The notes below the pieces were generated by a model, which worked only from the letters and a program-made list of their open reading frames with translations, had not been told where the DNA came from and made no database searches. This document shows positions 35,350 through 43,846 of a stretch of DNA of 64,000 bases, in pieces (position 1 is the stretch's first letter; every line of letters starts with the position of its first letter). This stretch comes from Candidatus Obscuribacterales bacterium. GTDB taxonomy: Bacteria; Cyanobacteriota; Vampirovibrionia; Obscuribacterales; Obscuribacteraceae. The position numbers and the translations under genes were made by a program. The stretch lies in NCBI GenBank assembly GCA_031292355.1, contig JARLHI010000003.1, positions 124,001 through 188,000 on the forward strand. The letters are read 5' to 3'.

Positions 35350-37527
35350 CTAATTGAAGGCATCAACAAATTTGCGGAAGAAGCGGCCAATCTTGCCTGG
35401 CTTTTTTTCTTTCTTGTGTTGCTTCTCACGCTCTAATTCATCTGCATCGTTTGCCGTCGACAGGGGCTCGTGAAAACCTCTAAGGCCGCCCTGTGAATTC
35501 ATCGGAGCAGGAAAAGCGCCAGTCTGATTTGTCGCATTTGGTGCCAAAGGAGGCATCATTTGAGCGCCATTCAATCCTAACTGAGGCTGCACACCGCTAG
35601 CCGCCTGGGCAGCAAGTTGAGCCTGCTGAGCGGCAAGAGCAATATCTGACTCGTCCATGAACGGTGTTTGTGGTCGGGGAAATTGATTGAATGGTGTGGG
35701 GTGAAGCTGATAATAATTTTGCATATAGTTGCGCCAGATACCAGCAGCGACACTACCCCCGCTGACGCCATTGCCAGGAATTGGCTTGTCGCTGTCGTTG
35801 CCGCCCCACACAGCAGTAACAACATCAGGTGTAAAACCGACAAACCAGACATCTCTTGCACCATCAGCAGTGCCTGTTTTTCCGGCCACAGGCCGTCCTC
35901 CCAGCGATGCCGCTTTGCCTGTGCCAAATTTAACTACATCCTGCATCATATCGGTCAATTCAAATACGGGCTCCAGTTCAAAAGCTTTTTTCATCGAAAC
36001 CTGGTGAGCCTCAAGCACTCGCCCGTCCTTGTACGTAACTTGACGAATCATATAGGGCTCCATAAAAATGCCCTGCCTGGCAAGCGTTCCATATGCATTG
36101 GCCAACTCGAGTGGTGTCACCGCCGAACAACCAAGAGCTAGAGCTAAATTGTTGTCCAGTTTCGAGCGAATTCCCGCATCCTGGGCCGTATAAATTACAG
36201 CCTGAATCCCAACCATTTGCGCGATTCTCACGGCGCAAACATTTCGCGACAAAGCAAGTGCCTTGCGTACCGGCAAAGGTCCCATGAATTTACCATCGAA
36301 ATTCTTGGGCGAATAGGCCTCGTTAAAACCATTTGAAATAGTCAAAGGCAAATCATCAATCATCGTATTTGGATGCAAAATGCTATTTCGCAAACCCGCA
36401 AGATAAACGAATGGTTTAAAAGCCGAGCCAACTGTATGAGGATTAATGGCTCTGTTCCAGGGACTTTCAGAATAATTACCCGCACCGCCAACCATCGCAA
36501 GCACTTCATCAGTCGGCACAGCAATGCAAACCAGGGCTCCTTGTGATACTCCTTTTGGTGCTCGGCGAATACCGCTACTCAAAGCAGCGTCTGCTGACTG
36601 CTGGGCCGATTGATCAAGAGTCGTGTAGACATGCAGGCCTTCATGCCAGAGTTGATGATCTGTGTAGCGTGTTTTCAGCAACTGAATAGCATAAGCAATA
36701 AAATAGCTGGCGCTCTCTCGTGCTGTTGGTCGCTCTCTAAAAACGAGGTTTTGAGCTTTGGCCTTTTTTACTTCGGCAGCGGTTGCGTAATTCAGTTTTT
36801 CCATATTGGAAAGAATTTCTTGCTGGCGTTCAATTGCTGCAGCATGCCCTTCTTTTGAGCTCAACTCTGATGGTGCGTTAACCAGACCGGCTAGATAAGC
36901 TGATTCTGCTAAACTTAGTTTAGCTGTCGATTTACCGAAATACTTTTGCGCGGCGCGCTCGACTCCATAATTTCCTTTGCCAAAATAGACATAATTCAAA
37001 TACGCTTCCAGTATTTGCTGTTTGGAATATTTGCATTCCATCTCAATCGATAGCACGGCTTCTTTGATCTTTGTCCAGAACGTGCGTTTCTCTTTGTTAA
37101 AATATAGATTTTTTACCAACTGTTGAGTCAAGGTCGAACCACCCTGAACGTTGTGACCAGCATGCAAATTGGCTAAAAGCGCGCGGGCGATACTGCTTAT
37201 GTTGATACCATGGTGCTCGTAGAAATTTCTGTCTTCTGCTGTGATGAGAGCATTTGTCAGAGGCTTGCCGATTTTATCCAGCGAAAGCGGATAAATATCT
37301 CGGTCTTCGAACATAATTGCGACGAGTTCGTTCTTTCGATCGAATACTTGCAATCCGGTTGTGTTTTCTGGAAGCTCAGGTCCTCTCAAGCCAGGGTTGG
37401 CAAACAGGACAACGAGAAAAAGTAAAAGTGGTGTTAAGAGACAAAATGAAGCGGCAAAAACAATCAAAGTCTTTTTGCGGGTCCATCTGATTCTTTTTTT
37501 TGCGTCGGCGGCGTTAAGTGTTACCAT
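35350..37527 (-). CDS. Class A penicillin-binding protein (PBP1A family)
   Basis: A 725-residue bifunctional peptidoglycan synthase anchored in the inner membrane by one N-terminal span (KTLIVFAASFCLLTPLLLF). The glycosyltransferase-51 domain has EDRNFYEHHGIN, GGSTLTQQLVKNLYF, KIKEAVLSIEMECKYSKQQILEAYLN (by position) and YFGKGNYGVERAA. The transpeptidase domain has the SxxK box GSAFKP, SRN and KTGTADGARDVWFVG. The C-terminal ~110 residues are Gln/Pro/Ala-rich and end in a basic helix. Start: the ATG at 37527 lacks a good ribosome site; a TTG nine codons upstream (37554) is the alternative. It is divergent from ppc, with about 85 bases between. Confidence 0.93.
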   Translation of the reverse strand: MVTLNAADAKKRIRWTRKKTLIVFAASFCLLTPLLLFLVVLFANPGLRGPELPENTTGLQVFDRKNELVAIMFEDRDIYPLSLDKIGKPLTNALITAEDRNFYEHHGINISSIARALLANLHAGHNVQGGSTLTQQLVKNLYFNKEKRTFWTKIKEAVLSIEMECKYSKQQILEAYLNYVYFGKGNYGVERAAQKYFGKSTAKLSLAESAYLAGLVNAPSELSSKEGHAAAIERQQEILSNMEKLNYATAAEVKKAKAQNLVFRERPTARESASYFIAYAIQLLKTRYTDHQLWHEGLHVYTTLDQSAQQSADAALSSGIRRAPKGVSQGALVCIAVPTDEVLAMVGGAGNYSESPWNRAINPHTVGSAFKPFVYLAGLRNSILHPNTMIDDLPLTISNGFNEAYSPKNFDGKFMGPLPVRKALALSRNVCAVRIAQMVGIQAVIYTAQDAGIRSKLDNNLALALGCSAVTPLELANAYGTLARQGIFMEPYMIRQVTYKDGRVLEAHQVSMKKAFELEPVFELTDMMQDVVKFGTGKAASLGGRPVAGKTGTADGARDVWFVGFTPDVVTAVWGGNDSDKPIPGNGVSGGSVAAGIWRNYMQNYYQLHPTPFNQFPRPQTPFMDESDIALAAQQAQLAAQAASGVQPQLGLNGAQMMPPLAPNATNQTGAFPAPMNSQGGLRGFHEPLSTANDADELEREKQHKKEKKPGKIGRFFRKFVDAFN

Positions 37528-37611
37528 GACCGGTATTTGCGACAAAGTTGCCAATAACTTTAACCGGAATTTTGTGAACTGTCCTGCCCCTTAGAAAATA
37601 CTGGCTTATCA

Positions 37612-40401
37612 ATGACAAAAACTTCATCGCTCAATCAATCTGACGAAGAACGGCTCAAGCCTCTCAGAGACGACGTTAGAGAGCTTGGACAAATTCTCGG
37701 AGATACCATTAAGCGTTTTGAAGGTGAAGGGATCTTCAATTATGTCGAACAATTTCGTAAGTCTTTTCGATCACTGCATGCAGGGACCCAGACAAGTGCT
37801 CAGCCTGTTTTGCAGCTAGCCGAGTCGCTAGACCTCGAACAGTCGATGAAAGTTGTCAAATCTTTTGTCACATATTTTGACCTGATCAATATTGCCGAAC
37901 AGAACCACCGTCTACGCAGGCGCGCCATACAGGAAGATATTCAACCTGATGATGTGCCCGATGATTCACTGCCGGCTTGCTTAAAGAGATTGACCGAAAG
38001 AAACAAGAGCGACCAGGGATTAGCACCGATTGGTGCAGTGTTGGATAACCTAGATATTCAAGTAGTGTTCACCGCGCATCCGACCGAAATTACCAGGCGA
38101 ACTGTTTTGCTAAAACAACTGGAAATCGCCCGCTATCTTTTCAGGCGCGATCATCCACCACTGGGAATTCGTGAACGCCAATCAATAGACAAAGCTATCC
38201 GCGCAGTTGTTGAATCTCTTTGGTTGACAGATCACATCATTCACTTTAAACCTGACGTTCTTGATGAAGTTCGCTATGGACTTTATCACTTCGATCATGT
38301 CGTTATCGATGCAGTTCTCGACGTCCATGAACAATTGGAGCAGGCGGCTCCGACACCAGACATGACGGCGCGACATTTTATAACATTTGGTTCGTGGATC
38401 GGCGGCGATCGAGACGGCAATCCTTTTGTCACATCCGGTGTGACCCTGGCCACTCTTGCATATCAGCGCTCACTGATTATCAATCGTTATTTAAAAGACC
38501 TCGAAACGTTATTCAATGCTCTAAGTCACTCCCAAAGCTGGGTAGCGGCCGATCCTGAAATTCTTGCTGCCAATGAAAAAGACGCTGGAATTTTTCCTAA
38601 AATTAAAGCTCGGATAACTGGACGATACGATAGAGAACACCACCGTCAGCGACTTCTCTATATTCAAGCGCGCTTGCGCAATACACTGGCTAGAGAAAAT
38701 GATAGTTCTTCCTCTGATCTTTACTATGAAAATTGCGCAGCTTTTCGGCACGAACTGGTGTCACTTTTTAAAAGCCTTACCAATTCAGGATGCACTTTCA
38801 GTCTCAGTGACTTAAAACGCACCATTGCCACGATCGACATTTTTGGTTTCCATTTATGTAAATTAGACTTGCGCCAGCACAGCGCCAGACACGCAGCAGC
38901 GCTATCTGAGACAATTTCCTCATTGAAATTAATGACCGAGCCATTTGAGACACTGTCTGAAGAACAAAAATGTCTCTGGCTGAAAAATGAAATCAATACT
39001 GCGCGACCTTTGTTGCCGCGTCACCTAAATTTCAGCGAGACTTCAAATGAAACTATTGAAGTCTTTAGAACCATGCATGCAGCTCAGGAAGAATTTGGAG
39101 AAATAGCGCTCGACACTTACATTGTCAGCATGACAAGAAACGCGAGCGATCTGCTCTCGATCCTCGTTTTTGCCAAAGACAGCGGCATGCTAGATATCAA
39201 TGCCGGTAAGAGTTCGGTCAGCGTGGTGCCATTGTTTGAAACAATTGAAGATTTGCGCAATGCGCCTAGAATCTTTCAGCAACTAATCAATGATGACGTC
39301 TATAGTCTTTATTTAAAGAGCCGTGGCAGCCTTCAAGAAATCATGATTGGCTATTCGGACAGTGGAAAAAATGGTGGCATCGTCACTTCGAACTGGGAAT
39401 TGTATAAGGCACAAAAAGAGCTCGTGCGTATTGCCGAAGCAGCAGGAATTAAGTTGCGACTGTTCCACGGTCGTGGGGGCGCGATCGGACGCGGCGGCGG
39501 TCCGACTCATCGCGCGATCCTGGCTCAGCCCCCAGGCACTGTCGCTGGTAGCATTAAAATCACTGAGCAGGGGGAGGTAATTTCTTCCAAGTATGCACTA
39601 CATGAAATTGCTGTGCGCAATTTTGAAAGATTGGCAGCCGCTGTCCTGGAATCAACCGTAGTCAATGCCGGTGAATTACAGGCGGTGATTGAAAAACCAG
39701 AATGGATGCAATTGATGGAAGAAATTTCCAATCATTCGTTTGAAGCATTTCGCAAACTGGTTTATGGTGACGAAGACTTTGTCGACTTCTTTTTCCAGAC
39801 GACGCCGATTGAAGAAATTACTCAATTGAAACTTGGCTCAAGACCGACTTCAAGAAAAAAGGGCAGCCGCTCAATCGATGATTTGCGCGCTATTCCCTGG
39901 GTTTTCGCCTGGACTCAAAGCCGCTACATGTTGCCTGCCTGGTTTGGCTTTGGTGCCGGACTGCAAGCCTGTCTGCAAAGCAATCCTGAGAATTTAAAGA
40001 CATTGCAAGAGATGTATGTCAAATTCCCTTTTTTCAAGGGACTCGTAACAAAAATCGAAACGGCCCTAGCCGTCGCTGACATGGGCATCGCCGAATTCTA
40101 TGCGGACAATTTGGTTGAGCCAGGTTTGCGTGACAAATACTTCCCGTTAATTAAGCAAGAATATGAAATTAGCAAACAGGCAGTATTGAAAATTACCGGC
40201 ATCGAGCACCTACTTGATCGCTCGAAGTTTTTGCAACAATCAATTGGCTTACGTAACCCGTATGTTGATCCATTGAGCATACTGCAAGTCAAACTATTGC
40301 GTGAGTTGCGCACCGCTACGCCTGCTAACCAGAGCGCCTTGCTAGAAGCTGTTTTGATGAGCATTAACGGGATTGCTATCGGTTTGCAGAATACAGGCTA
40401 A
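37612..40401 (+). CDS. ppc: Phosphoenolpyruvate carboxylase
   Basis: A 929-residue enzyme that adds bicarbonate to phosphoenolpyruvate to give oxaloacetate, refilling the TCA cycle. The first active-site motif FTAHPTE holds His156. Then come GSWIGGDRDGNPFV, the second catalytic region MIGYSDSGKNGGIVTSNWELY, the glycine loop FHGRGGAIGRGGGPTH and the conserved C-terminal NTG. Length is that of bacterial PEPC. It is a single gene; a weak hairpin without a T-run follows it at 40406-40426. Any allosteric control cannot be read reliably. Confidence 0.97.
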   Translation: MTKTSSLNQSDEERLKPLRDDVRELGQILGDTIKRFEGEGIFNYVEQFRKSFRSLHAGTQTSAQPVLQLAESLDLEQSMKVVKSFVTYFDLINIAEQNHRLRRRAIQEDIQPDDVPDDSLPACLKRLTERNKSDQGLAPIGAVLDNLDIQVVFTAHPTEITRRTVLLKQLEIARYLFRRDHPPLGIRERQSIDKAIRAVVESLWLTDHIIHFKPDVLDEVRYGLYHFDHVVIDAVLDVHEQLEQAAPTPDMTARHFITFGSWIGGDRDGNPFVTSGVTLATLAYQRSLIINRYLKDLETLFNALSHSQSWVAADPEILAANEKDAGIFPKIKARITGRYDREHHRQRLLYIQARLRNTLARENDSSSSDLYYENCAAFRHELVSLFKSLTNSGCTFSLSDLKRTIATIDIFGFHLCKLDLRQHSARHAAALSETISSLKLMTEPFETLSEEQKCLWLKNEINTARPLLPRHLNFSETSNETIEVFRTMHAAQEEFGEIALDTYIVSMTRNASDLLSILVFAKDSGMLDINAGKSSVSVVPLFETIEDLRNAPRIFQQLINDDVYSLYLKSRGSLQEIMIGYSDSGKNGGIVTSNWELYKAQKELVRIAEAAGIKLRLFHGRGGAIGRGGGPTHRAILAQPPGTVAGSIKITEQGEVISSKYALHEIAVRNFERLAAAVLESTVVNAGELQAVIEKPEWMQLMEEISNHSFEAFRKLVYGDEDFVDFFFQTTPIEEITQLKLGSRPTSRKKGSRSIDDLRAIPWVFAWTQSRYMLPAWFGFGAGLQACLQSNPENLKTLQEMYVKFPFFKGLVTKIETALAVADMGIAEFYADNLVEPGLRDKYFPLIKQEYEISKQAVLKITGIEHLLDRSKFLQQSIGLRNPYVDPLSILQVKLLRELRTATPANQSALLEAVLMSINGIAIGLQNTG

Positions 40402-40405
40402 AACC

Positions 40406-40426
40406 TCTCCTGGAATGTTCAGGAGA
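40406..40426 (+). terminator. Possible terminator hairpin after ppc
   Basis: TCTCCTG and CAGGAGA pair over seven bases four bases after the ppc stop. No T-run follows, so it may be only an mRNA 3' end-protecting hairpin. Confidence 0.3.
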
Positions 40427-40591
40427 TACGTCTACCCGACCAGGGCACAGCGTTTTTTGAAGACTCCTTCATTGCTTATGTCCAGATGATTCAACCTCTC
40501 ATCTGGATTTACATTATGAATGGTGCCGTCCAGCACACACTGGATTTCGAGAGGGGGCAGATCTGTATTGTCTCTGACGACTAACTCATTG

Positions 40592-41266
40592 CTATTGAAA
40601 TTTCAACAATTCCTGTTCGAACTCAGGGGCTGTGTAATAAGGTGTATCGTTAAATAACACCTTGCCATCAGCACTCAATAGAACAACGCGCGGATAAGAA
40701 TTAACCGAATAACGTTTTACAATATCGGCGTTTTGTGGATCCTCAGCGTTCAGTTCCTGGAAATCGATTTGCCTGTATTTCGCCTTCATAGAAGCAAATG
40801 CGGGCGCAAACTCCTTGCAATGTGGGCACCAATCGGTATAAAAGTCGATTGCTTTTCTAGCCTTTAAGCCAGTTGTGATTATGCCAGCGCCAGATGGGCC
40901 ATTGCCCTGAGACGCGGCTGCAGTCGTGTTATTAGCATGAGAACCGGATAGCTGTTGAAGTCCTGTTTGAGCCATCGACTTGTAGGGACCGCTGCGAACT
41001 GCTACCCACTCAAACTCAGCCTTTGCTCTATCGATATGATTCAAGCTTTGTTGGCAAAGAGCAATGTAATAGTGCACCAACGCATTGTTAGGGTACGCAG
41101 TCTTGTAAGATTCAAGTTCTGAAAGCGCTAATGAATATTTCCCATCCTTGTAGTCTTGCACGGCGCGATTGAATGATACAGGCTGAGTTTCACCTGGTCT
41201 CACAGCGAGCACGCCAAGTAAAAGCGGGATGGATAAGCTTGCGACCCTTACTTTATTGGTGTTCAT
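40592..41266 (-). CDS. Exported TPR-thioredoxin protein
   Basis: A 224-residue protein with an N-terminal signal-like stretch (VRVASLSIPLLLGVLA), two TPR-type helix pairs (~30-100; FNRAVQDYKDGKYSLALSEL and ALVHYYIALCQQSL) and a C-terminal thioredoxin fold. The active site is FYTDWCPHC (Cys near 146 and 149) and the cis-proline loop is NSYPRVV. An intact CxxC suggests real thiol-disulfide exchange outside the cytosol. It is the last gene of the long minus-strand envelope run, 178 bases beyond its neighbour, so it may have its own promoter. Related in theme to the thioredoxin-like end of the protein at 42348. Confidence 0.82.
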   Translation of the reverse strand: MNTNKVRVASLSIPLLLGVLAVRPGETQPVSFNRAVQDYKDGKYSLALSELESYKTAYPNNALVHYYIALCQQSLNHIDRAKAEFEWVAVRSGPYKSMAQTGLQQLSGSHANNTTAAASQGNGPSGAGIITTGLKARKAIDFYTDWCPHCKEFAPAFASMKAKYRQIDFQELNAEDPQNADIVKRYSVNSYPRVVLLSADGKVLFNDTPYYTAPEFEQELLKFQ

Positions 41267-41444
41267 GGCTCATCTCCAAGAATTACGCATGATCGTCTTC
41301 TTCATGTTGTATTCTATTTTAACGGATTACAAGCATAACGTCGCAATGTCATCTGCAGCGACTGAAAAGATAATCGCTTTGCCGGCATCACATGTGGTGG
41401 CAATCTATAGTCGAATCTGTTTGTGAACAGTCGTCGATAAGAAA

Positions 41445-42233
41445 CTAAGCGCGCAGTAGCGTCGACGAAAAGATGTCTGGATTGTGTTTCCAGTTCAAAC
41501 AAAATGCTTTGAATTTGGCAGCCTTTTGTTCAATTTCAGGTACTTCTTTCTGGCGCGACTGCTTCTTCAAAAATGCTGCATATTTATCCAGGCATTCAAC
41601 GAGAGTACCATAACTCTTTCTCTGCTCTAAAGCCGCTATAGCCGCCTTATAGAGCTTATCGGCTTCTTCAGGCTTGCCCAGTTCATCTTGAATTTGTGCA
41701 AGCATGTATTGATATTCTTCAAGCGGTCCAAGCGGAGAATCAACGTTTTTGGAAGATTTTGTCAAAAGTTTTTCCGCTTCAGCAAATTTAGCCAGCTTCA
41801 TTTGGATAGCAGCCATTTTCACAGTTAAACCAAGTGTTTGACGATGCTCTCCACTTAAAGTCTTATCGCTGATTTCCATAGCACGCTGGCAAATTGGCTC
41901 GGCTTCAGCATACTTACCCTGAGCGAGCAAGATATCGGTCAGATGCTCGAGTATCGGAGCAATTAAAGCGTGACCGGCATAGTAAGTCGCTTCGAGCACA
42001 GTTACAGCTTTTTGAAAGTAGGTCTGAGCAGCCTCGTTGTTACCTGCAAGCTGAGACGTCTCGCCCAGTTGTTTCAATAATTCCGCGACACTGCGATCGT
42101 TTTCGCCTACGACAGAAATGCGTTTTTCCAGAGCCGATTTCAACTTCACTTCAGCTTCTGCATATTTTTTGTCATGACGTAAAACGACAGCTTCGTCTGC
42201 GAGTGCTTCTGAATCAAAAAGTGCTGTGCTCAT
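41445..42233 (-). CDS. TPR protein
   Basis: A 262-residue soluble protein of about five kinesin-light-chain-type TPR units. Recurring forms are KKYAEAEVKLKSALEKR, NEAAQTYFQKAVTVLE, GKYAEAEPICQRAMEI, KFAEAEKLLTKSS and KPEEADKLYKAAIAALE. There is no signal peptide from the ATG at 42233. A TTG start at 42302 would add 23 residues. It follows the hydrolase-thioredoxin gene on the same strand, and probably serves as a protein-binding scaffold. Partner unknown. Confidence 0.82.
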   Translation of the reverse strand: MSTALFDSEALADEAVVLRHDKKYAEAEVKLKSALEKRISVVGENDRSVAELLKQLGETSQLAGNNEAAQTYFQKAVTVLEATYYAGHALIAPILEHLTDILLAQGKYAEAEPICQRAMEISDKTLSGEHRQTLGLTVKMAAIQMKLAKFAEAEKLLTKSSKNVDSPLGPLEEYQYMLAQIQDELGKPEEADKLYKAAIAALEQRKSYGTLVECLDKYAAFLKKQSRQKEVPEIEQKAAKFKAFCLNWKHNPDIFSSTLLRA

Positions 42234-42347
42234 CTCTATTCTTTGACCTGATTGTTGTGTCGGGGCTATCCAAAGTGATCCATTGGCTGTGTGGTCTTGC
42301 AAACTGGCAAAGACCCAACAAGCTCGATTAATAATACACCGCTTTTC

Positions 42348-43835
42348 TCAATGGGGTGAGGCTTTGAGACCTTTTGCTAAGTCGATAAAATTGTTTTTGC
42401 CAATCATTGTGGCCGCTATGTGACCGTCAGGCGTTACGAAGACGAAGGTAGGAATGGGCCCGACCGAACAAGCTTTGACGATAGCGTCGTTGTCATGATC
42501 TTCCACATTGATTTTGATTAAGCGAGGCTGCGCGGTTGTAGCTTTTTTTGACAGGGCCATAAAATCGTCGACTGATTTGCATTCCTCTGCCCAAGGAGCA
42601 TAAAACGCAAGCACTACTGGCTGTTTTGAGTTTGCAGTGACACTATGTAATAAGGGCAACGGAATCGCCGTACGATTCGCGGCGGTCGTTGCGTTTGCTC
42701 CAGTGCTCACTATCCAATCTACCAGCGGACGTTGTGTGTTTAATGAATCCAGTTTGGCTTGACGACGGTTCGCCAGCATAGCTGCGCGGCGAGCAATCAA
42801 GGCTTTGTCATTAGCCTGCCATTGCGAGAAGATCCAGGCATCAATCATGCTCGCCACTTTTTCATCAAATGCAGTGCCGTGGTCTTGCTGTACTTCAAAG
42901 ATTAGATGCTCTGAGGGCACGGCCAGAAAATCTTTCTGACCGGAGACAATTTCATTATAGATGTCCCAGGTACCTTCAGGTTTGACCAGCTTGTCCCTGC
43001 TTCCCTGCACAACGAGCACAGGTGTATTCGTGATTTGCTTTGCTACTTCATGGTTGTCGTTCATGAATTTTTGGAACTGAATCAATTCTTTGGCCGAGAG
43101 ATCCATGCGATCGAGTGGGTCATCTTCCCAGTCATCGCGCAGTTTTTCGTTTTTGGTAGCCTGTTCGATTACCGATTTACCGATGTTGTGTTGCTTGTTG
43201 GGTCCAGTCAAAAATTCCAATGCCACTTTCAAATCTGTTTTCTTTTGCTTGAACCGTTCACCTGCTGGTACCGATGAAATCAAGCCGTCAATCAAGTCTG
43301 GATACATTGAAGTAGCTCTCAAAGCAATGGCACCACCCATTGATTCACCCAACAAAAAAATGCTTTTACCGGGGTGCGCGGCTCGAATAGATTTGAGCGC
43401 AACTTGAACGTCACTCAAACAACTATCGAAATCAACTTCGCTGTGACCTTGCGCCTTCATCCATGAACCAAAACCACGTACGTCAATGGCGTATGTAGCG
43501 ATACCATGACTGGCCATGCGTTGCCCGAAACTATCATAAGAACCACTATTCAAGCCCAGTCCATGAATGCACAATAAGCAGCAAGCAGTTGGTTGAAGCG
43601 GATCGACCCAGCTCAGACAGGGAGCGTTGTTTCCGGTGTCAGTGCTCTTATCGCTTTTAGACTCTTTGAATTTTGTATCTTTGGTCTTTTCTGATTTCTC
43701 TGCTTTTTCTGTTTTGACTGAGACTTCAGTCGTTTCAACAGTGGTATCAGCTGCTGCAAAAACCGACAATCCAGCTAACTGACTGGTTAGAGAAGCTGCA
43801 ATCAAAACCGTATTTATTCTGGATATTAAAGTCAT
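42348..43835 (-). CDS. Exported alpha/beta hydrolase fused to a thioredoxin-like domain
   Basis: A 495-residue two-domain protein. A signal peptide (ends near VFAAA) and a lysine/glutamate-rich linker precede a monoacylglycerol-lipase/S33-type hydrolase (~75-345). That domain has the oxyanion segment CIHGLGLNSGSY, DVRGFG, the nucleophile elbow GESMGG (Ser near 165), the acid in VVQGSRDKLV and the histidine in PSEHLIF. A thioredoxin-like domain follows (~390-495: VVLAFYAPWAEECKSV ... GPIPTFVFVTPDG). In it the usual WCxxC has become WAEEC, keeping only the second cysteine, so it may bind rather than oxidise. Eleven bases separate it from the upstream gene in the same run. Confidence 0.83.
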   Translation of the reverse strand: MTLISRINTVLIAASLTSQLAGLSVFAAADTTVETTEVSVKTEKAEKSEKTKDTKFKESKSDKSTDTGNNAPCLSWVDPLQPTACCLLCIHGLGLNSGSYDSFGQRMASHGIATYAIDVRGFGSWMKAQGHSEVDFDSCLSDVQVALKSIRAAHPGKSIFLLGESMGGAIALRATSMYPDLIDGLISSVPAGERFKQKKTDLKVALEFLTGPNKQHNIGKSVIEQATKNEKLRDDWEDDPLDRMDLSAKELIQFQKFMNDNHEVAKQITNTPVLVVQGSRDKLVKPEGTWDIYNEIVSGQKDFLAVPSEHLIFEVQQDHGTAFDEKVASMIDAWIFSQWQANDKALIARRAAMLANRRQAKLDSLNTQRPLVDWIVSTGANATTAANRTAIPLPLLHSVTANSKQPVVLAFYAPWAEECKSVDDFMALSKKATTAQPRLIKINVEDHDNDAIVKACSVGPIPTFVFVTPDGHIAATMIGKNNFIDLAKGLKASPH

Positions 43836-43846
43836 TAGACAGAGCC

